The notes beneath the pieces are model-generated. The model had not been told where the DNA came from. It saw nothing but the letters and a program-made list of their open reading frames with translations, and ran no database searches. A DNA stretch of 64,000 bases, taken from the NCBI GenBank assembly GCA_002344205.1, contig DDSZ01000039.1, forward strand, positions 101,143 through 165,142, in the 5' to 3' direction. Positions 44,733 through 55,675 of this stretch are shown one piece after another. The translations under genes and the position numbers were made by a program. The DNA comes from Opitutaceae bacterium UBA2377 (GTDB lineage: Bacteria > Verrucomicrobiota > Verrucomicrobiia > Opitutales > Opitutaceae). How positions within the stretch are numbered: the stretch's first letter is position 1; every line of letters begins with the position of its first letter.

Positions 44733-45677
44733 ATGGACTTTGCCGCCACGCTTCAACAATACGTCGCCCGGGTCGAAAGCGGGCTGGACCGACACCTGCC
44801 CGCCGCCAACACCCGGCCGGCCCGGCTGCACGAAGCCATGCGCTACAGCCTGCAGGCCGGCGGAAAACGACTCCGCCCGGTCCTCATCCTTGCGGTCTCC
44901 GATCTCGTCAGCAACGCACAATCGAAAATCGAGAACCTGTCCGCCGCAGCCTTGGCGAAGGCGGATCCAAAATCGAAAATTGCTGACGCCTTGCCCGCCG
45001 CCGTAGCCATCGAATGCCTGCACACCTACTCGCTCATCCACGACGACCTGCCCTGTATGGACAATGACGACCTGCGCCGAGGCCGGCCGACCGCGCACAG
45101 GCAGTTCGATGAAGCCACCGCCCTGCTCGCCGGCGACGCCCTCCTCACGCATGCCTTCGGCCTCCTCGCCGTCGCCTACGCCGACCAGCCCGCGCTGGCC
45201 CACGCCCTCATCCGCGAACTGGCCGACGCCGCCGGCAGCCGCCGCCTCATCGGCGGCCAGATGGCAGACCTGCTCGCCGAGAAGCAGGCCAACGCCACGA
45301 ACGAGGAGCTCGAGTTCATCCACCTCAACAAAACCGCCGCGATGCTGGAAGCCGCGCTCGTCATGGGTGGACTCATCGGCCGCGCCAACGAGGACGACCT
45401 CAACTCCCTACGGCTCGCCGGCCGGCACCTCGGCCTGGCCTTCCAGATCATCGACGACGTGCTCGACGCCACCGTCGACACCACGACCCTCGGCAAAACC
45501 GCGGGCAAGGACGCCAAGGCGGACAAGACCACCTTCGTGAAACTGCACGGCCTGGAAAAATCGCGGGCACTGGCATCTGAACACAGCAACCGGGCTCTCC
45601 TAGCGTTCCGGCAACTGCCCGGCGACACCGGGTTTCTTGCGGCATTGATCAGCTCAATGGCCAGCCGCGCACGCTGA
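44733..45677 (+). CDS. ispA: Farnesyl/geranylgeranyl diphosphate synthase (polyprenyl synthetase) with an in-frame repeat insertion
   Basis: Cytoplasmic prenyl transferase of 314 aa that joins IPP to allylic diphosphates for quinone and undecaprenyl synthesis. GGKRLRPVLIL, the first Asp-rich motif DDLPCMDNDDLRRG (residues 104-117) and the second, QIIDDVLDAT, are intact. Residues about 62-85 (AQSKIENLSAAALAKADPKS) have no counterpart in E. coli IspA, where this loop is about six residues. They are encoded by a palindromic repeat flanked by 9-bp direct repeats. AGGGG lies 5 nt before the ATG at 44733. Its 3' end converges with tpiA, 9 nt apart. Confidence 0.92.
   Translation: MDFAATLQQYVARVESGLDRHLPAANTRPARLHEAMRYSLQAGGKRLRPVLILAVSDLVSNAQSKIENLSAAALAKADPKSKIADALPAAVAIECLHTYSLIHDDLPCMDNDDLRRGRPTAHRQFDEATALLAGDALLTHAFGLLAVAYADQPALAHALIRELADAAGSRRLIGGQMADLLAEKQANATNEELEFIHLNKTAAMLEAALVMGGLIGRANEDDLNSLRLAGRHLGLAFQIIDDVLDATVDTTTLGKTAGKDAKADKTTFVKLHGLEKSRALASEHSNRALLAFRQLPGDTGFLAALISSMASRAR
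44921..44980. repeat. Palindromic element inserted in frame within ispA
   Basis: Direct repeats ATCGAAAAT at 44921-44929 and 44972-44980 are spaced by exactly 51 bp (17 codons). Between them, 44936-44966 matches the intergenic copy 30151-30181 at 29 of 31 positions. The frame stays open through it and adds about 17 residues before the first Asp-rich motif of the enzyme. Confidence 0.75.
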
Positions 45678-45686
45678 TCCAGGCGA

Positions 45687-46457
45687 TCACTTCGCCTCGG
45701 CGGCGGCTTTGACAAGGTCCACGAAACTGCGGGCCTCAAGGCTCGCGCCGCCGATGAGGCCGCCGTCGATGTCCTTTTGGCCGAGCAGTTCGGGGGCGTT
45801 GGCCGGTTTCATCGAGCCGCCGTAAAGGATACGGACTTTCTGGGCCACGGCCTCGCCGAAGAGCTTGGTGAGCAGGCCGCGGATAAAGGCATGCACCTCC
45901 TGCGCCTGGTCGGAGGTCGCCACCTTGCCGGTGCCGATGGCCCAGACCGGCTCGTAGGCGATGATCACGCCGGGCGCCTGCTCCTTGCCCACGCCGTCGA
46001 GGCCCGCTTCCAACTGGGTCTGCACCACCTTGAGCGTGCTGCCGGCCTCGCGCTCGGCGAGCGTCTCGCCCACGCAGAGGATCGGCCGCAACTGGTTCTT
46101 CAGGGCCGCGATGACCTTCTGATTGATGAAAGCGTCGTTCTCGCCGAACAGGGCGCGGCGCTCACTGTGGCCAAGGATGACGTGGGTGGCAAAAAGCGCG
46201 CGCAGCATCGGGGCCGACACTTCGCCGGTGAAGGCGCCGCTGGCTTCGAAATGCATGTTCTGCGCGCCAAGCTTGAGGATAGAACCCTCCAGCGCTCGGC
46301 CGACCGACTCCAAAGCCGTGAGCGGCGGACACACGACCACATCGACCTCGGTCTGCTTGCCGATGGCGGCCACGAGTTCGGTGACGAGCGCCACGCCGTC
46401 GGACGGCGTTTTGTTCATCTTCCAGTTACCGGCGATGAGTTTTTTGCGGAGGGTCAT
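45687..46457 (-). CDS. tpiA: Triose-phosphate isomerase
   Basis: Glycolytic TIM-barrel enzyme of 256 aa. LIAGNWKMNKT holds the N-terminal Asn/Lys site, ILGHSERRALFGE the electrophilic His, VIIAYEPVWAIGTGKVAT the catalytic Glu and hinged loop 6, and ILYGGSMKPAN plus GGLIGGASLEA the phosphate-binding loops. All active-site residues are present. Last gene of the row gap-pgk-tpiA. ATG at 46457. Confidence 0.97.
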   Translation of the reverse strand: MTLRKKLIAGNWKMNKTPSDGVALVTELVAAIGKQTEVDVVVCPPLTALESVGRALEGSILKLGAQNMHFEASGAFTGEVSAPMLRALFATHVILGHSERRALFGENDAFINQKVIAALKNQLRPILCVGETLAEREAGSTLKVVQTQLEAGLDGVGKEQAPGVIIAYEPVWAIGTGKVATSDQAQEVHAFIRGLLTKLFGEAVAQKVRILYGGSMKPANAPELLGQKDIDGGLIGGASLEARSFVDLVKAAAEAK

Positions 46458-46473
46458 GGGAATGGTTTGCTGC

Positions 46474-46533
46474 GGAGGCACGGAGCCACAGAGCAGTTTG
46501 AATGCCCGACTCTGTGTCTCCGCGTCGCCGTGG
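46474..46533. repeat. Inverted repeat between pgk and tpiA
   Basis: CGGAGCCACAGAG (46481-46493) faces CTCTGTGTCTCCG (46510-46522), 12 of 13 bases complementary, with a 16-base loop; flanking GGAGGCA (46474-46480) and GTCGCCGTGG (46524-46533) extend the form imperfectly. Composition is like the repeat at 47804-47861 on the other side of pgk. Confidence 0.6.
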
Positions 46534-46544
46534 CCAATCTTCTT

Positions 46545-47789
46545 TTAGCTTTCGAGATAAACGACGCCCGGCAGGGCCTTGCCTTCAAGAAATTCGAGGC
46601 TGGCGCCGCCGCCGGTGGAGCAATGCGTGACCTTGTCGGCCACCTTGAATTTCTTGGCCGCCGTGGCGGTATCGCCGCCGCCGACCACCGTGGTCGCACC
46701 CTGCGCGGTGGCCTCGGCCACGGCTGTGGCCATGGCCTTGGTGGCACCGGCGAATTTCTCAAACTCGAACACGCCGGCCGGGCCGTTCCAAACGATGGTC
46801 TTGGCCCGGAGGATGGCGGCACGGTAGAGCGCAATGGACTCGGGACCGGCATCGAGACCCTGCCAGCCGGCGGGGATGCCGGTGGCATCGGTGGCGGGCT
46901 GTGTGTTCGCCGCCGGGTCGAACTTGTCGGCGCACACATAGTCCACGGGGAAGATGAGCTTCACCCCCTTGGCTCGGGCCTGGGTGACAAGCTCCTGCAC
47001 GATCTTCGCGCCCTCCGCATCGAACAGGCTGTCACCGATCGCCATGCCATCGACGACCTTTTTGAAGGTGTAGGCCATGCCGCCGCCGATGATGATCTCG
47101 TCCGCCTTGGCGATGAGGTTTTTGATGAGGGGAATCTTGTCGGCGATCTTCGCGCCGCCGAGGATGGCCAGCAGCGGGCGAGACGGATGGTCGAGCACGG
47201 CGGCGAAGGCCTTGAGTTCGGCTTCCATGAGGAAGCCGGCCGCCTTGTCCGGCAACGCAACGCCGACCATGGAGCTGTGCGCACGGTGCGCGGTGCCGAA
47301 GGCGTCGTTGACGAAGACATCGCCCAGCTTCGTCAGCGAGGCCCGGAAGGCCGCGACGGCAGCGGGGTCGGCCTTGGTCGAGGTGCCGTCCTCGTGCTTC
47401 ACCTTGCCCTCCTCCTCGATGTGGAAGCGCAGGTTCTCCAGCAGGACGACATCACCGGGCTTCAGTCCGGCGCAGGCCGCCTCAACCGCCGGGCCGACAC
47501 AGTCGTCGAGAAACCGCACCGGGCGGTCGAGCAATTTGGCCAGCTCCACCGCCACCGGGCGGAGCGAATACTTGGCCACCTTTTGCCCGTTGGGCCGGCC
47601 GAGATGCGACATCAGCACCACGGACGCACCCTGCTCCAGGGCGTGGCGGATGGTGGGCAGGGCCGCCACGATGCGCTGGTTGTTGGTGATGGCGCCGGTG
47701 GCCTTGTCCTGCGGGACATTGAAGTCCACGCGCATGAGGACGCGTTTGCCGTTCAGAGCGAGGTCGCGGATGGATTTGAACTTGGGCAT
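46545..47789 (-). CDS. pgk: Phosphoglycerate kinase
   Basis: Glycolytic kinase of 414 aa making ATP from 1,3-bisphosphoglycerate. The start [20 protein letters not shown] has the [10 protein letters not shown] signature; [24 protein letters not shown] and [15 protein letters not shown] bind substrate; the C-terminal [12 protein letters not shown] and [20 protein letters not shown] bind ATP. Full length. Hairpin-like repeats sit on both sides of it, which could set relative mRNA levels in the glycolytic row. Confidence 0.97.
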   Translation of the reverse strand: MPKFKSIRDLALNGKRVLMRVDFNVPQDKATGAITNNQRIVAALPTIRHALEQGASVVLMSHLGRPNGQKVAKYSLRPVAVELAKLLDRPVRFLDDCVGPAVEAACAGLKPGDVVLLENLRFHIEEEGKVKHEDGTSTKADPAAVAAFRASLTKLGDVFVNDAFGTAHRAHSSMVGVALPDKAAGFLMEAELKAFAAVLDHPSRPLLAILGGAKIADKIPLIKNLIAKADEIIIGGGMAYTFKKVVDGMAIGDSLFDAEGAKIVQELVTQARAKGVKLIFPVDYVCADKFDPAANTQPATDATGIPAGWQGLDAGPESIALYRAAILRAKTIVWNGPAGVFEFEKFAGATKAMATAVAEATAQGATTVVGGGDTATAAKKFKVADKVTHCSTGGGASLEFLEGKALPGVVYLES

Positions 47790-47803
47790 GGGAAATAAAT
47801 CAG

Positions 47804-47861
47804 CCACGGAGACACGGAGTCATGGAGAATTTCAATTCTCCGTGTCTTCGCGCCTCCGTGG
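47804..47861. repeat. Inverted repeat between gap and pgk
   Basis: CCACGGAG (47804-47811) pairs with CTCCGTGG (47854-47861), enclosing a perfect inner hairpin GGAGAATT-tc-AATTCTCC (47824-47841). An alternative pairing, ACACGGA (47812-47818) with TCCGTGT (47839-47845), would compete with the inner stem. No T-run follows on the minus strand, so a processing or stability role seems likelier than a terminator. Confidence 0.65.
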
Positions 47862-47879
47862 CCGTGATGTCGGCCAGAC

Positions 47880-48992
<1,113 letters not shown>

Positions 48993-49062
48993 TCAAATCA
49001 ACAGGCGGTCCGGATGGATGCAAGGGGGTTTTGGCCCGGCATGTGTCATGGTCGTAAATCCC

Positions 49063-51489
49063 CTACTCTCCCGCCCAAAGCCCGCAGCCCAAGGCGGGCA
49101 CAAAAAGATCCGCTTCCACCGGCTGGCGGGCACCGTGCCCGGAGAAAAACCGCTCGTGGTCGGCCAGCTGCCGCCACCGCGCCGCCGCCGGCACCGCGGC
49201 TCCCAGCGGAACGACGGCGTCATGCCCGGTCGGATTCACCGCGAACAACAGCTGCCCCGGGCCCTGGGAGCGGTCGGCATTGTAGAGCACCACGACGGCG
49301 GTGGTATCGGGGGCGTTGAAAAAACGGAAGAACCCCTCCCCCGGGCGCGACCAATGCCGCAGGAGCCGGCCGGTGTCGCCGCGCCGGAAGGCAATCCAGT
49401 CGGCGAAGTAGGCGTGCGTCCCGGAGAACCGGAAGAGGCGACGGTAATCGAGCGCGTTGAGGTCGCCGCGCTGATAGGTGTTGTTTACGCCCTGCTTGGA
49501 GCGCAGAAAATCCTGCCCGGCAGCAATCATCGGAATGCCGATGGATGAAAAGAGGATGGCCGCCATGAGATGGGTGCGCCGGCGGTCGTTGGGCGTGGGC
49601 GTTTGGCCGTTGCCGTCGGGGTTCTCCGTGATCCCGTCGATCCAGGTGCGGTCGTCGTGCGACTCGGTGTAGTTCACCGTCTGCGCCGGCCACTTGGCCC
49701 AATACCACGGCGAACCCCGGAGATAATACTCGAACGCCGCCGCCGTGCCGCCGCCGCGCACAAATTCACGCAGGAAATCGCGGTAGCCGTCGTTCCATGA
49801 GGTCCAGCCCGTGTCGCGCAGCGCGCCGGCGATGTGCCCGCGGAAGCTCCAGGGCTCGGCGATGAGGATCACGTCGGGCTTCACGCGCTTGAGCGCGGCC
49901 TCGATCTCGCGCAGCGCCTTCACGCCAAGCAGCTCGGCAAGGTCGAAGCGGAAACCGTCAACGCCAAAGGTTTCGATCAGGTGCAAGCAGCTGTCGATGA
50001 TGAGACGCCGCGTCATGGCCGCGGCGGTGCGGATGTCGTTGCCGCAGCCACTCCAGTTGGCGAGCCGCCCCGCCGCGTCCTGCTCGAAGTAGTAGAGCTT
50101 GTCGATGTGCAGCAGGTGGGCCGGTTCCCCGACATGGTTGAAAACCACGTCAAGCACCACCGCGAGCCCGCGGCGATGGCACGCCGCCACCAAGGCCTGC
50201 AATTCCGCGATACCCGAGGCCTTCAGTGGATCGAGGCTGTAGGCGCTCGCCGGGGCGAACCAGTTCACCGGCATGTAGCCCCAGTGATACTCCTCGCGGC
50301 TGCGGTTGTCGAATTCCTGCACGGGCTGGAGCTCGATGCAATTCACGCCGAGCTGACCGGGGTAAAATTCCGGGCTCTCGACCCATTTGCGCAGGCCGCT
50401 GAAGCCCAGGCGCTCCTCTTCGGTCGCCGCCACCGGCGCCCGCGCGGCCAAATCGCGCACGTGCGCCTCGGCAATGACAAGATCCTGCCACGCCGGGGTC
50501 TTGAAGGTGCGATCACCCGCGCCGAGCGCAGCCCGGTCGAACACGATGCCCGGACCCGTGTGGCAAACCGCCGCCAAGGCATAGGGGTCGAGCACTCGAA
50601 GGTTCGGGTCAAACTGGGCCGTGGAGTCGCGCGGCCCGTCGAGCAGATACCAGTAAAACCAACCGTGGTGGCGGCCATCCACGGTCACCTCCCACACCGC
50701 CGGCTCGTCCTCAAGCTGGACCAAGTCGATGGGTTTCACCTTCTCCAACCGTGACTGATCCCGCGCCAACAGCAGACGCACCGAGCGGGCGCGGGGCGCA
50801 AAGATGCGGAATACGGTGCTCCCCTCCCCGACCAATGCACCCAGCGGCAACTCCGTCGCCACCGAGAAAAAGAACTCGCCGGGCTCCAGCGGCACGCCCT
50901 CGGCGTCGGCCCCGGCCGGCGCCACCGTCCACGCCACCGAGAGATCCAACGGCTTCGCCAGGGTAAAACGAAAAAGCTGCCGGCCTGTGATCTCCGGGGC
51001 GACCACCAGATTCATGTGGCCGTCGGTATCGCCCACGGCGTTGGGCGCATTGTCCGGCAGCCGCAGCCACTGATGCTCGCCGGTCACGAATTTGAAGCGC
51101 GGCGGCGGGCTTTCCCCGAAGAAACGCACGCCCGGCCCGGTCCACAGCAGCATCGGCACGCCGTCGAGTTCCCCCGGCTGCAGCCGCCATTCCTCGCGAC
51201 CCACGGCCTCCTGCCAGCCGTTGAAGTCACCCGCGACATAGACCGCCTTCTCCGCCGTCGCCTCGGGTGAAAGCGCAAAGACCATGTCGCCGTGCTCGTT
51301 GACAAAATAGCCGTAGCGTCGCGCCGCCGCGTGCCGCGGCGCGCGATCGAAGGAGGCGAAAACCCGCACCTTGCCGCGCCCGACCAACCGCACGGCCGGC
51401 ACCTCGCTGTCCCGCCAGTCGCGCGGAAACTCGATGCACCCCGACTTGGGGGATTCGAGCCAGGCACGGACGGGCAGTTCTTGCTTCAT
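49063..51489 (-). CDS. GH13 alpha-glucan debranching enzyme (pullulanase/glycogen debranching type)
   Basis: 808 aa. Two N-terminal beta domains are seen, including an early-set region [20 protein letters not shown] (CBM48-like) and [20 protein letters not shown]. The catalytic barrel has [13 protein letters not shown] (region I), [12 protein letters not shown] (region II, nucleophile Asp), [11 protein letters not shown] (region III, acid Glu) and [11 protein letters not shown] (region IV, His-Asp). This set fits type I pullulanase and related debranching enzymes that split alpha-1,6 bonds. No signal peptide at the chosen ATG (51489), so it probably works on stored glycogen in the cytoplasm. 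Confidence 0.88.
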   Translation of the reverse strand: MKQELPVRAWLESPKSGCIEFPRDWRDSEVPAVRLVGRGKVRVFASFDRAPRHAAARRYGYFVNEHGDMVFALSPEATAEKAVYVAGDFNGWQEAVGREEWRLQPGELDGVPMLLWTGPGVRFFGESPPPRFKFVTGEHQWLRLPDNAPNAVGDTDGHMNLVVAPEITGRQLFRFTLAKPLDLSVAWTVAPAGADAEGVPLEPGEFFFSVATELPLGALVGEGSTVFRIFAPRARSVRLLLARDQSRLEKVKPIDLVQLEDEPAVWEVTVDGRHHGWFYWYLLDGPRDSTAQFDPNLRVLDPYALAAVCHTGPGIVFDRAALGAGDRTFKTPAWQDLVIAEAHVRDLAARAPVAATEEERLGFSGLRKWVESPEFYPGQLGVNCIELQPVQEFDNRSREEYHWGYMPVNWFAPASAYSLDPLKASGIAELQALVAACHRRGLAVVLDVVFNHVGEPAHLLHIDKLYYFEQDAAGRLANWSGCGNDIRTAAAMTRRLIIDSCLHLIETFGVDGFRFDLAELLGVKALREIEAALKRVKPDVILIAEPWSFRGHIAGALRDTGWTSWNDGYRDFLREFVRGGGTAAAFEYYLRGSPWYWAKWPAQTVNYTESHDDRTWIDGITENPDGNGQTPTPNDRRRTHLMAAILFSSIGIPMIAAGQDFLRSKQGVNNTYQRGDLNALDYRRLFRFSGTHAYFADWIAFRRGDTGRLLRHWSRPGEGFFRFFNAPDTTAVVVLYNADRSQGPGQLLFAVNPTGHDAVVPLGAAVPAAARWRQLADHERFFSGHGARQPVEADLFVPALGCGLWAGE

Positions 51490-51588
51490 GGGCGGGTGAA
51501 AATGCGCCGCGGCGCCACCCGCAGCAAGCACGCAGCGTGCCCATGCTCGCGGTTTGACAAAACCACGGCCCGCCGCGTCGCTGATGCC

Positions 51589-52722
51589 ATGCCCGCCCGG
51601 GAAAGAATTCTCGTCGCCATGTCGGGCGGAGTGGACAGCTCCGTCGCCGCCCTGCTGCTGAAGCAACAGGGGCACGACATCGTGGGCGCCTACATGAAGA
51701 ACTGGATCAACGAGGACAATGTCATCGGCCATTGCCCGTGGATGCAGGACATCGAGGACGCCCGCGCCGTGGCGGACCGGCTCGGCATCGAGTTCCGCAT
51801 CGTGAATCTCATGCAGGACTACCGCCGGCTCGTGGTGGACTACCTGCTCGACGGCTACCGTCGCGGCCTCACGCCCAATCCCGACGTGATGTGCAACCGC
51901 GAGATGAAGTTCGGCGTGTTCCTCCGCTACGCACAGGCCGAGGGCTTTGCGGCCGTGGCAACTGGACACTACGCGCGGCGATTGGAGATAAAAGGTAGGG
52001 CCCGACCTCCGGGCGGGCTGCTCGGGGATCGGCCCCTACCCACCGAAGCCGAATTCCAGCTCTGGGAGGGCGCGGACAAAAACAAGGACCAATCCTACTT
52101 CCTCGCGCTGCTCTCCCAAGCCCAGCTCCGCGCCGCCCGCTTCCCAATCGGCGATCTGCCCAAGCCCGATCTCCGCCGGCTCGCCCGCGAAGCGGGCCTG
52201 CCCAACGCCGACAAGAAAGACAGCCAAGGCATCTGCTTCATCGGTGAAGTGAAGATGGCCGACTTCCTGAAAACCTACGTGCCGGAGCATCCCGGCCCGA
52301 TCATCCGCGCCACCGACGGGCGCGTGCTGGGCGAGCACCGTGGGCTGCATTATTATACCATCGGCCAGCGGAAGGGCATCCGCATTCCCTCCAACACCGA
52401 TCATGAAGCCTACGTTGTCGTGGGCAAACGCGCCGCGGATCACGCGCTGCTGGTGGCTTTCGACGGACCCGCCGCGCCCGGGCTGTGGACCTCCGAGTGT
52501 CGCGTCCACGGCCTCAGTTTCATCGGTGAGCCCATCGCGAAAAAATGCCGCATCGAGTGCCGCGTGCGTTACCGCGATCCCCGCGTGGCGATCGAGTTCA
52601 ACCCCTCCGCCGACGGCACGGCCGCAATCACGTTTGACCAGCCCCAGCGCGCCCTGGCCCCAGGCCAGATCATGGCCCTCTACGACGGCGAACGCCTGCT
52701 CGGCGGCGGCGTGTTTGCGTGA
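51589..52722 (+). CDS. mnmA: tRNA-specific 2-thiouridylase MnmA with an in-frame repeat insertion
   Basis: Adds sulfur at U34 of tRNA-Lys/Glu/Gln; 377 aa. The PP-loop [16 protein letters not shown], catalytic Cys102 ([13 protein letters not shown]) and second Cys216 ([16 protein letters not shown]) are present, as are TGHYAR and [11 protein letters not shown]. Between TGHYAR and NKDQSYF there are about 17 more residues than in E. coli MnmA (whose second Cys is residue 199). They correspond to a palindromic 47-bp element, codons about 136-151. Start: ATG at 51589 begins [13 protein letters not shown]. Confidence 0.95.
   Translation: MPARERILVAMSGGVDSSVAALLLKQQGHDIVGAYMKNWINEDNVIGHCPWMQDIEDARAVADRLGIEFRIVNLMQDYRRLVVDYLLDGYRRGLTPNPDVMCNREMKFGVFLRYAQAEGFAAVATGHYARRLEIKGRARPPGGLLGDRPLPTEAEFQLWEGADKNKDQSYFLALLSQAQLRAARFPIGDLPKPDLRRLAREAGLPNADKKDSQGICFIGEVKMADFLKTYVPEHPGPIIRATDGRVLGEHRGLHYYTIGQRKGIRIPSNTDHEAYVVVGKRAADHALLVAFDGPAAPGLWTSECRVHGLSFIGEPIAKKCRIECRVRYRDPRVAIEFNPSADGTAAITFDQPQRALAPGQIMALYDGERLLGGGVFA
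51994..52040. repeat. Palindromic element within mnmA
   Basis: GGTAGGGCC (51994-52002) faces GGCCCCTACC (52031-52040) with one unpaired base, and CCCGacctcCGGG lies between. It encodes a Gly/Arg/Pro-rich segment ([16 protein letters not shown]) absent from other MnmA proteins I know. Its sequence differs from the element in ispA, so it belongs to another repeat family. Confidence 0.65.
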
Positions 52723-52734
52723 CGCAAAACGCCC

Positions 52735-54003
52735 TCAGCTCAAATCCCGGAAACTGCCAAACTCGGGGTCGAACAGGCGGCGGTAGATGCGCACGGCAGT
52801 GCCGTCGGTGAGGCCGGAGAGGTAGTCGCAGATGCGGCGTGCCTTGGCCGGACGGGTCTTGGCGGAGTCGATCAACCGGCCGACCTGCGGGGGCAGGATG
52901 TTGATCACGCGCGGGCCCTTCTCGACGTAATTGCGCCAGATGGCGTCCCAAAGGTCGAAAAGCACCCGCCGGGCCTTGTGCTCCAATTGCTGGAGCTGCG
53001 GGCTTTCGAAGATGATGTCGTTGGCCATTTGCTTGAAGAACAGCGCCTCGCGCTGCGCCACCTCGTCCACCACGAGTTCGTAGCGATAACGGTTGGTCTT
53101 GGCGGCCATAAAATTCTCCCGCTCCCGCAGGCGGCAGGCCTGAATGAAGCCGCCAATGCGCGCGCCAAACACGCCTTCCAGCCGGTCGGTGCGGATCGCC
53201 TGCAACAGACGGTCTAGGTGGCCCTGTTCCGCGGGGCCGATGGTCTGGTCGTGGGCCCAGTCCTCGATTTTTTCCACGGTCAGGAAGCCAGCCTTCACCC
53301 CGTCCACGATGTCGTTGAGCGAATAGGCCGCGTCGTCCGCCCAGTCCATGATCTGGCACTCGATGCTCTTGAACTGGTTGAGCGCCTCACCCTGGCGCAA
53401 CGGGCGCGGAATGGCGGCACCGTCGAACACGAAATCGCGGTAAACCCGCTGCGCGTCGTAAAGGAAGTGGTTCTGCGGCGGACGGGCCCACTCGCCGAAG
53501 AGCAGCTTGTATTTCAGGACGCCGTCGAGCAGTGCCCGGGTGGGCCGCATCCCGCGCACGCCGGACTCGTTCTGGAAGATCGTCTCGGTGAGCAGGTGCA
53601 GCGTCTGCGCATTGCCCTCAAAACCTCCCCATTTCATCATGAGTTCCTGCAGGGTGCGTTCGCCCGAATGCCCGAAAGGCGGATGACCGAGATCGTGCGC
53701 GAGGCAGACCGCCTCCACGAGGTCGCTGTCGATGTAGAAATCGGCTTTCAGCGGCCCGCCGCGTGTCCGCAGGAAATGGCAGATGGAACGTCCGATCTGT
53801 GACACCTCAATGGAATGGGTCAGCCGGGTGCGGTAGAAGTCATACTCGCCCGAGAGAAACACCTGTGTCTTCGACTGCAGCTTGCGAAAGGCGTGGGCGT
53901 GGATGATCCGGTCGCGATCGATCTGAAAGGGGTTGCGGTAATCGGAGGTGCGCCGACCGCCAAACGACGCGGCGTCGAAGGCGTTGTAGAAACGGTTTTC
54001 CAT
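52735..54003 (-). CDS. dgt: Deoxyguanosinetriphosphate triphosphohydrolase (dGTPase)
   Basis: HD-domain enzyme of 422 aa releasing triphosphate from dGTP. The HD signature VCLAHDLGHPPFGHSGERTL is at residues about 95-114, the start RDRIIHAHAFRKLQSKTQVF with TRLTHSIEVSQIGRSI gives the first His, and DWADDAAYSLNDIVDG supplies the last metal Asp. ATG at 54003; upstream frame is unlike the family. It converges with mnmA 12 nt apart and is divergent from ogt. Confidence 0.93.
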   Translation of the reverse strand: MENRFYNAFDAASFGGRRTSDYRNPFQIDRDRIIHAHAFRKLQSKTQVFLSGEYDFYRTRLTHSIEVSQIGRSICHFLRTRGGPLKADFYIDSDLVEAVCLAHDLGHPPFGHSGERTLQELMMKWGGFEGNAQTLHLLTETIFQNESGVRGMRPTRALLDGVLKYKLLFGEWARPPQNHFLYDAQRVYRDFVFDGAAIPRPLRQGEALNQFKSIECQIMDWADDAAYSLNDIVDGVKAGFLTVEKIEDWAHDQTIGPAEQGHLDRLLQAIRTDRLEGVFGARIGGFIQACRLRERENFMAAKTNRYRYELVVDEVAQREALFFKQMANDIIFESPQLQQLEHKARRVLFDLWDAIWRNYVEKGPRVINILPPQVGRLIDSAKTRPAKARRICDYLSGLTDGTAVRIYRRLFDPEFGSFRDLS

Positions 54004-54056
54004 GGAAGAGCGGTTGAAAGGACAGCTAATCCCGCCATCTTGCAAACCCATACCCG

Positions 54057-54536
54057 ATGCCCACCGCCGCCTTCCCCACCCCGCTCGGAACCTGCAGCAT
54101 CAGCTGGCAGGATGACATGCTGACCGGTTTCCAGCTGCCCCCGGCGTCCGGCGAAGCGGCCGCCATTCCTCCCTGGGTCGCGAACGTCATCACCCGGGTG
54201 CAGCGTCATCTTACGGGTGAACTGCAGGATTTTTCCGATCTGCCTTATGCCTTTGAATCCGTCGGCGACTTCGCCGGGCAGGTTTACCGGGCCACCCTGC
54301 AGGTGAAAGCCGGAGCCACGTGCAGCTATGGTGAAATTGCCCAGAAACTCGGGCAGCCTCCCGCCGTGAGCCGGGCGGTCGGCACGGCCCTCGGCGCCAA
54401 TCCCTGGCCGCTGCTGGTGCCCTGCCACCGGGTGGTCGCGGGTGACGGCAAAATGACCGGATTCTCCGGACCGGGAGGCGTCAAAACCAAGCTCCGCCTG
54501 CTCGCCCTGGAAGGCGCACAGCTATTTGCCGAGTAA
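54057..54536 (+). CDS. ogt: Methylated-DNA-protein-cysteine S-methyltransferase
   Basis: Suicide DNA-repair protein of 159 aa removing alkyl groups from O6-guanine. The acceptor Cys is in LVPCHRVVAGDGKMTGFSGP, preceded by AGATCSYGEIAQKLGQP and AVGTALGANPWP, the helix-turn-helix and Asn hinge. The N-terminal domain is short and poorly conserved, as usual for Ogt. ATG start at 54057. Confidence 0.93.
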   Translation: MPTAAFPTPLGTCSISWQDDMLTGFQLPPASGEAAAIPPWVANVITRVQRHLTGELQDFSDLPYAFESVGDFAGQVYRATLQVKAGATCSYGEIAQKLGQPPAVSRAVGTALGANPWPLLVPCHRVVAGDGKMTGFSGPGGVKTKLRLLALEGAQLFAE

Positions 54537-54632
54537 CCGCCGCCATTACGGAAACTAAGACCGCCGGTCGCTCCCGGCTTAGGGATTGTTTCATCGCACC
54601 ATCCCGGCACACTGCCGCCAAACCCATTCTCC

Positions 54633-55673
54633 ATGCCCGCCCGAACCATGCGCGCCATCGCCAAACTCAGCCCCGGCCCGGGATTGCAAATGACCGAGGT
54701 CCCCGTTCCCGAACCCGGGGTCAACGACGTCCTGATCAAGGTCAAGAAGACTTCCATCTGCGGGACGGACATCCACATCTACAATTGGGACGACTGGGCG
54801 CAGAAGACGATCAAAACGCCCATGGTCGTCGGCCATGAGTTCGTGGGCGTGATCGAAAAGGTCGGCGCCAACGTGCAGGGCTACAAGCCCGGCGACCTCG
54901 TGGACGGCGAGGGCCACATCGTCTGCGGCGTGTGCCGCAACTGCCTCGCCGGCCGCCGCCACCTCTGCAAAGACACGAAAGGCGTGGGCGTGAACCGCGA
55001 CGGCGCGTTCGCCGAGTATCTCTGCATCCCCGCCAGCAATGCCGTGCATGTGGACCCGGCCATCCCGCTCGATGTGCTCTCGTGCTTCGACCCGCTGGGC
55101 AACGCCACGCACACGGCGCTCTCCTTCGACCTCGTGGGCGAGGATGTGCTCATCACCGGCGCCGGCCCCATCGGCTGCATGGCCGTGGCCATCGCAAAGC
55201 AGGCCGGCGCGCGCAAGGTTGTCGTGACCGACGTGAACCCCGACCGTCTCGCCCTCGCCACCCGCATGGGTGCCACGCGCACCGTGGACGTTTCCAAGGA
55301 AAACCTCCGCGACGTGCAGCGCGCCATCGGCATGAAGGAAGGCTTCGACGTGGGTCTGGAGATGTCGGGCAATCCGCGCGCGCTGAACGACATGATCGAC
55401 AACATGGCGCACGGCGGCCGCATCGCGCTCCTCGGCATCATGCCCGGCGCGGCGGCGGTGGACTGGAACAAAGTCGTTTTCAACATGCTCACGATCAAGG
55501 GCATCTACGGACGCGAGATGTATGAGACGTGGTATAAGATGACCGCGCTCATCCAGAGCGGGCTCGATATCTCGCCGGTCATCACGCACCGCTTCCCCTA
55601 CACCGATTTCCAAGCCGCCTTCGACCTCATGCGCTCCGGCAAGAGCGGCAAAATCGTGCTCAACTGGGACTGA
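54633..55673 (+). CDS. tdh: L-threonine 3-dehydrogenase
   Basis: Zinc MDR enzyme of 346 aa oxidising threonine to 2-amino-3-ketobutyrate. [17 protein letters not shown] is the Tdh-specific zinc-site region, [11 protein letters not shown] the GHE motif, and the structural-zinc cysteines are in [15 protein letters not shown]. The NAD loop is [17 protein letters not shown], and [19 protein letters not shown] is a Tdh hallmark. It is followed by kbl after 2 nt, the classical threonine-to-glycine pair. Confidence 0.96.
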   Translation: MPARTMRAIAKLSPGPGLQMTEVPVPEPGVNDVLIKVKKTSICGTDIHIYNWDDWAQKTIKTPMVVGHEFVGVIEKVGANVQGYKPGDLVDGEGHIVCGVCRNCLAGRRHLCKDTKGVGVNRDGAFAEYLCIPASNAVHVDPAIPLDVLSCFDPLGNATHTALSFDLVGEDVLITGAGPIGCMAVAIAKQAGARKVVVTDVNPDRLALATRMGATRTVDVSKENLRDVQRAIGMKEGFDVGLEMSGNPRALNDMIDNMAHGGRIALLGIMPGAAAVDWNKVVFNMLTIKGIYGREMYETWYKMTALIQSGLDISPVITHRFPYTDFQAAFDLMRSGKSGKIVLNWD

Positions 55674-55675
55674 CC

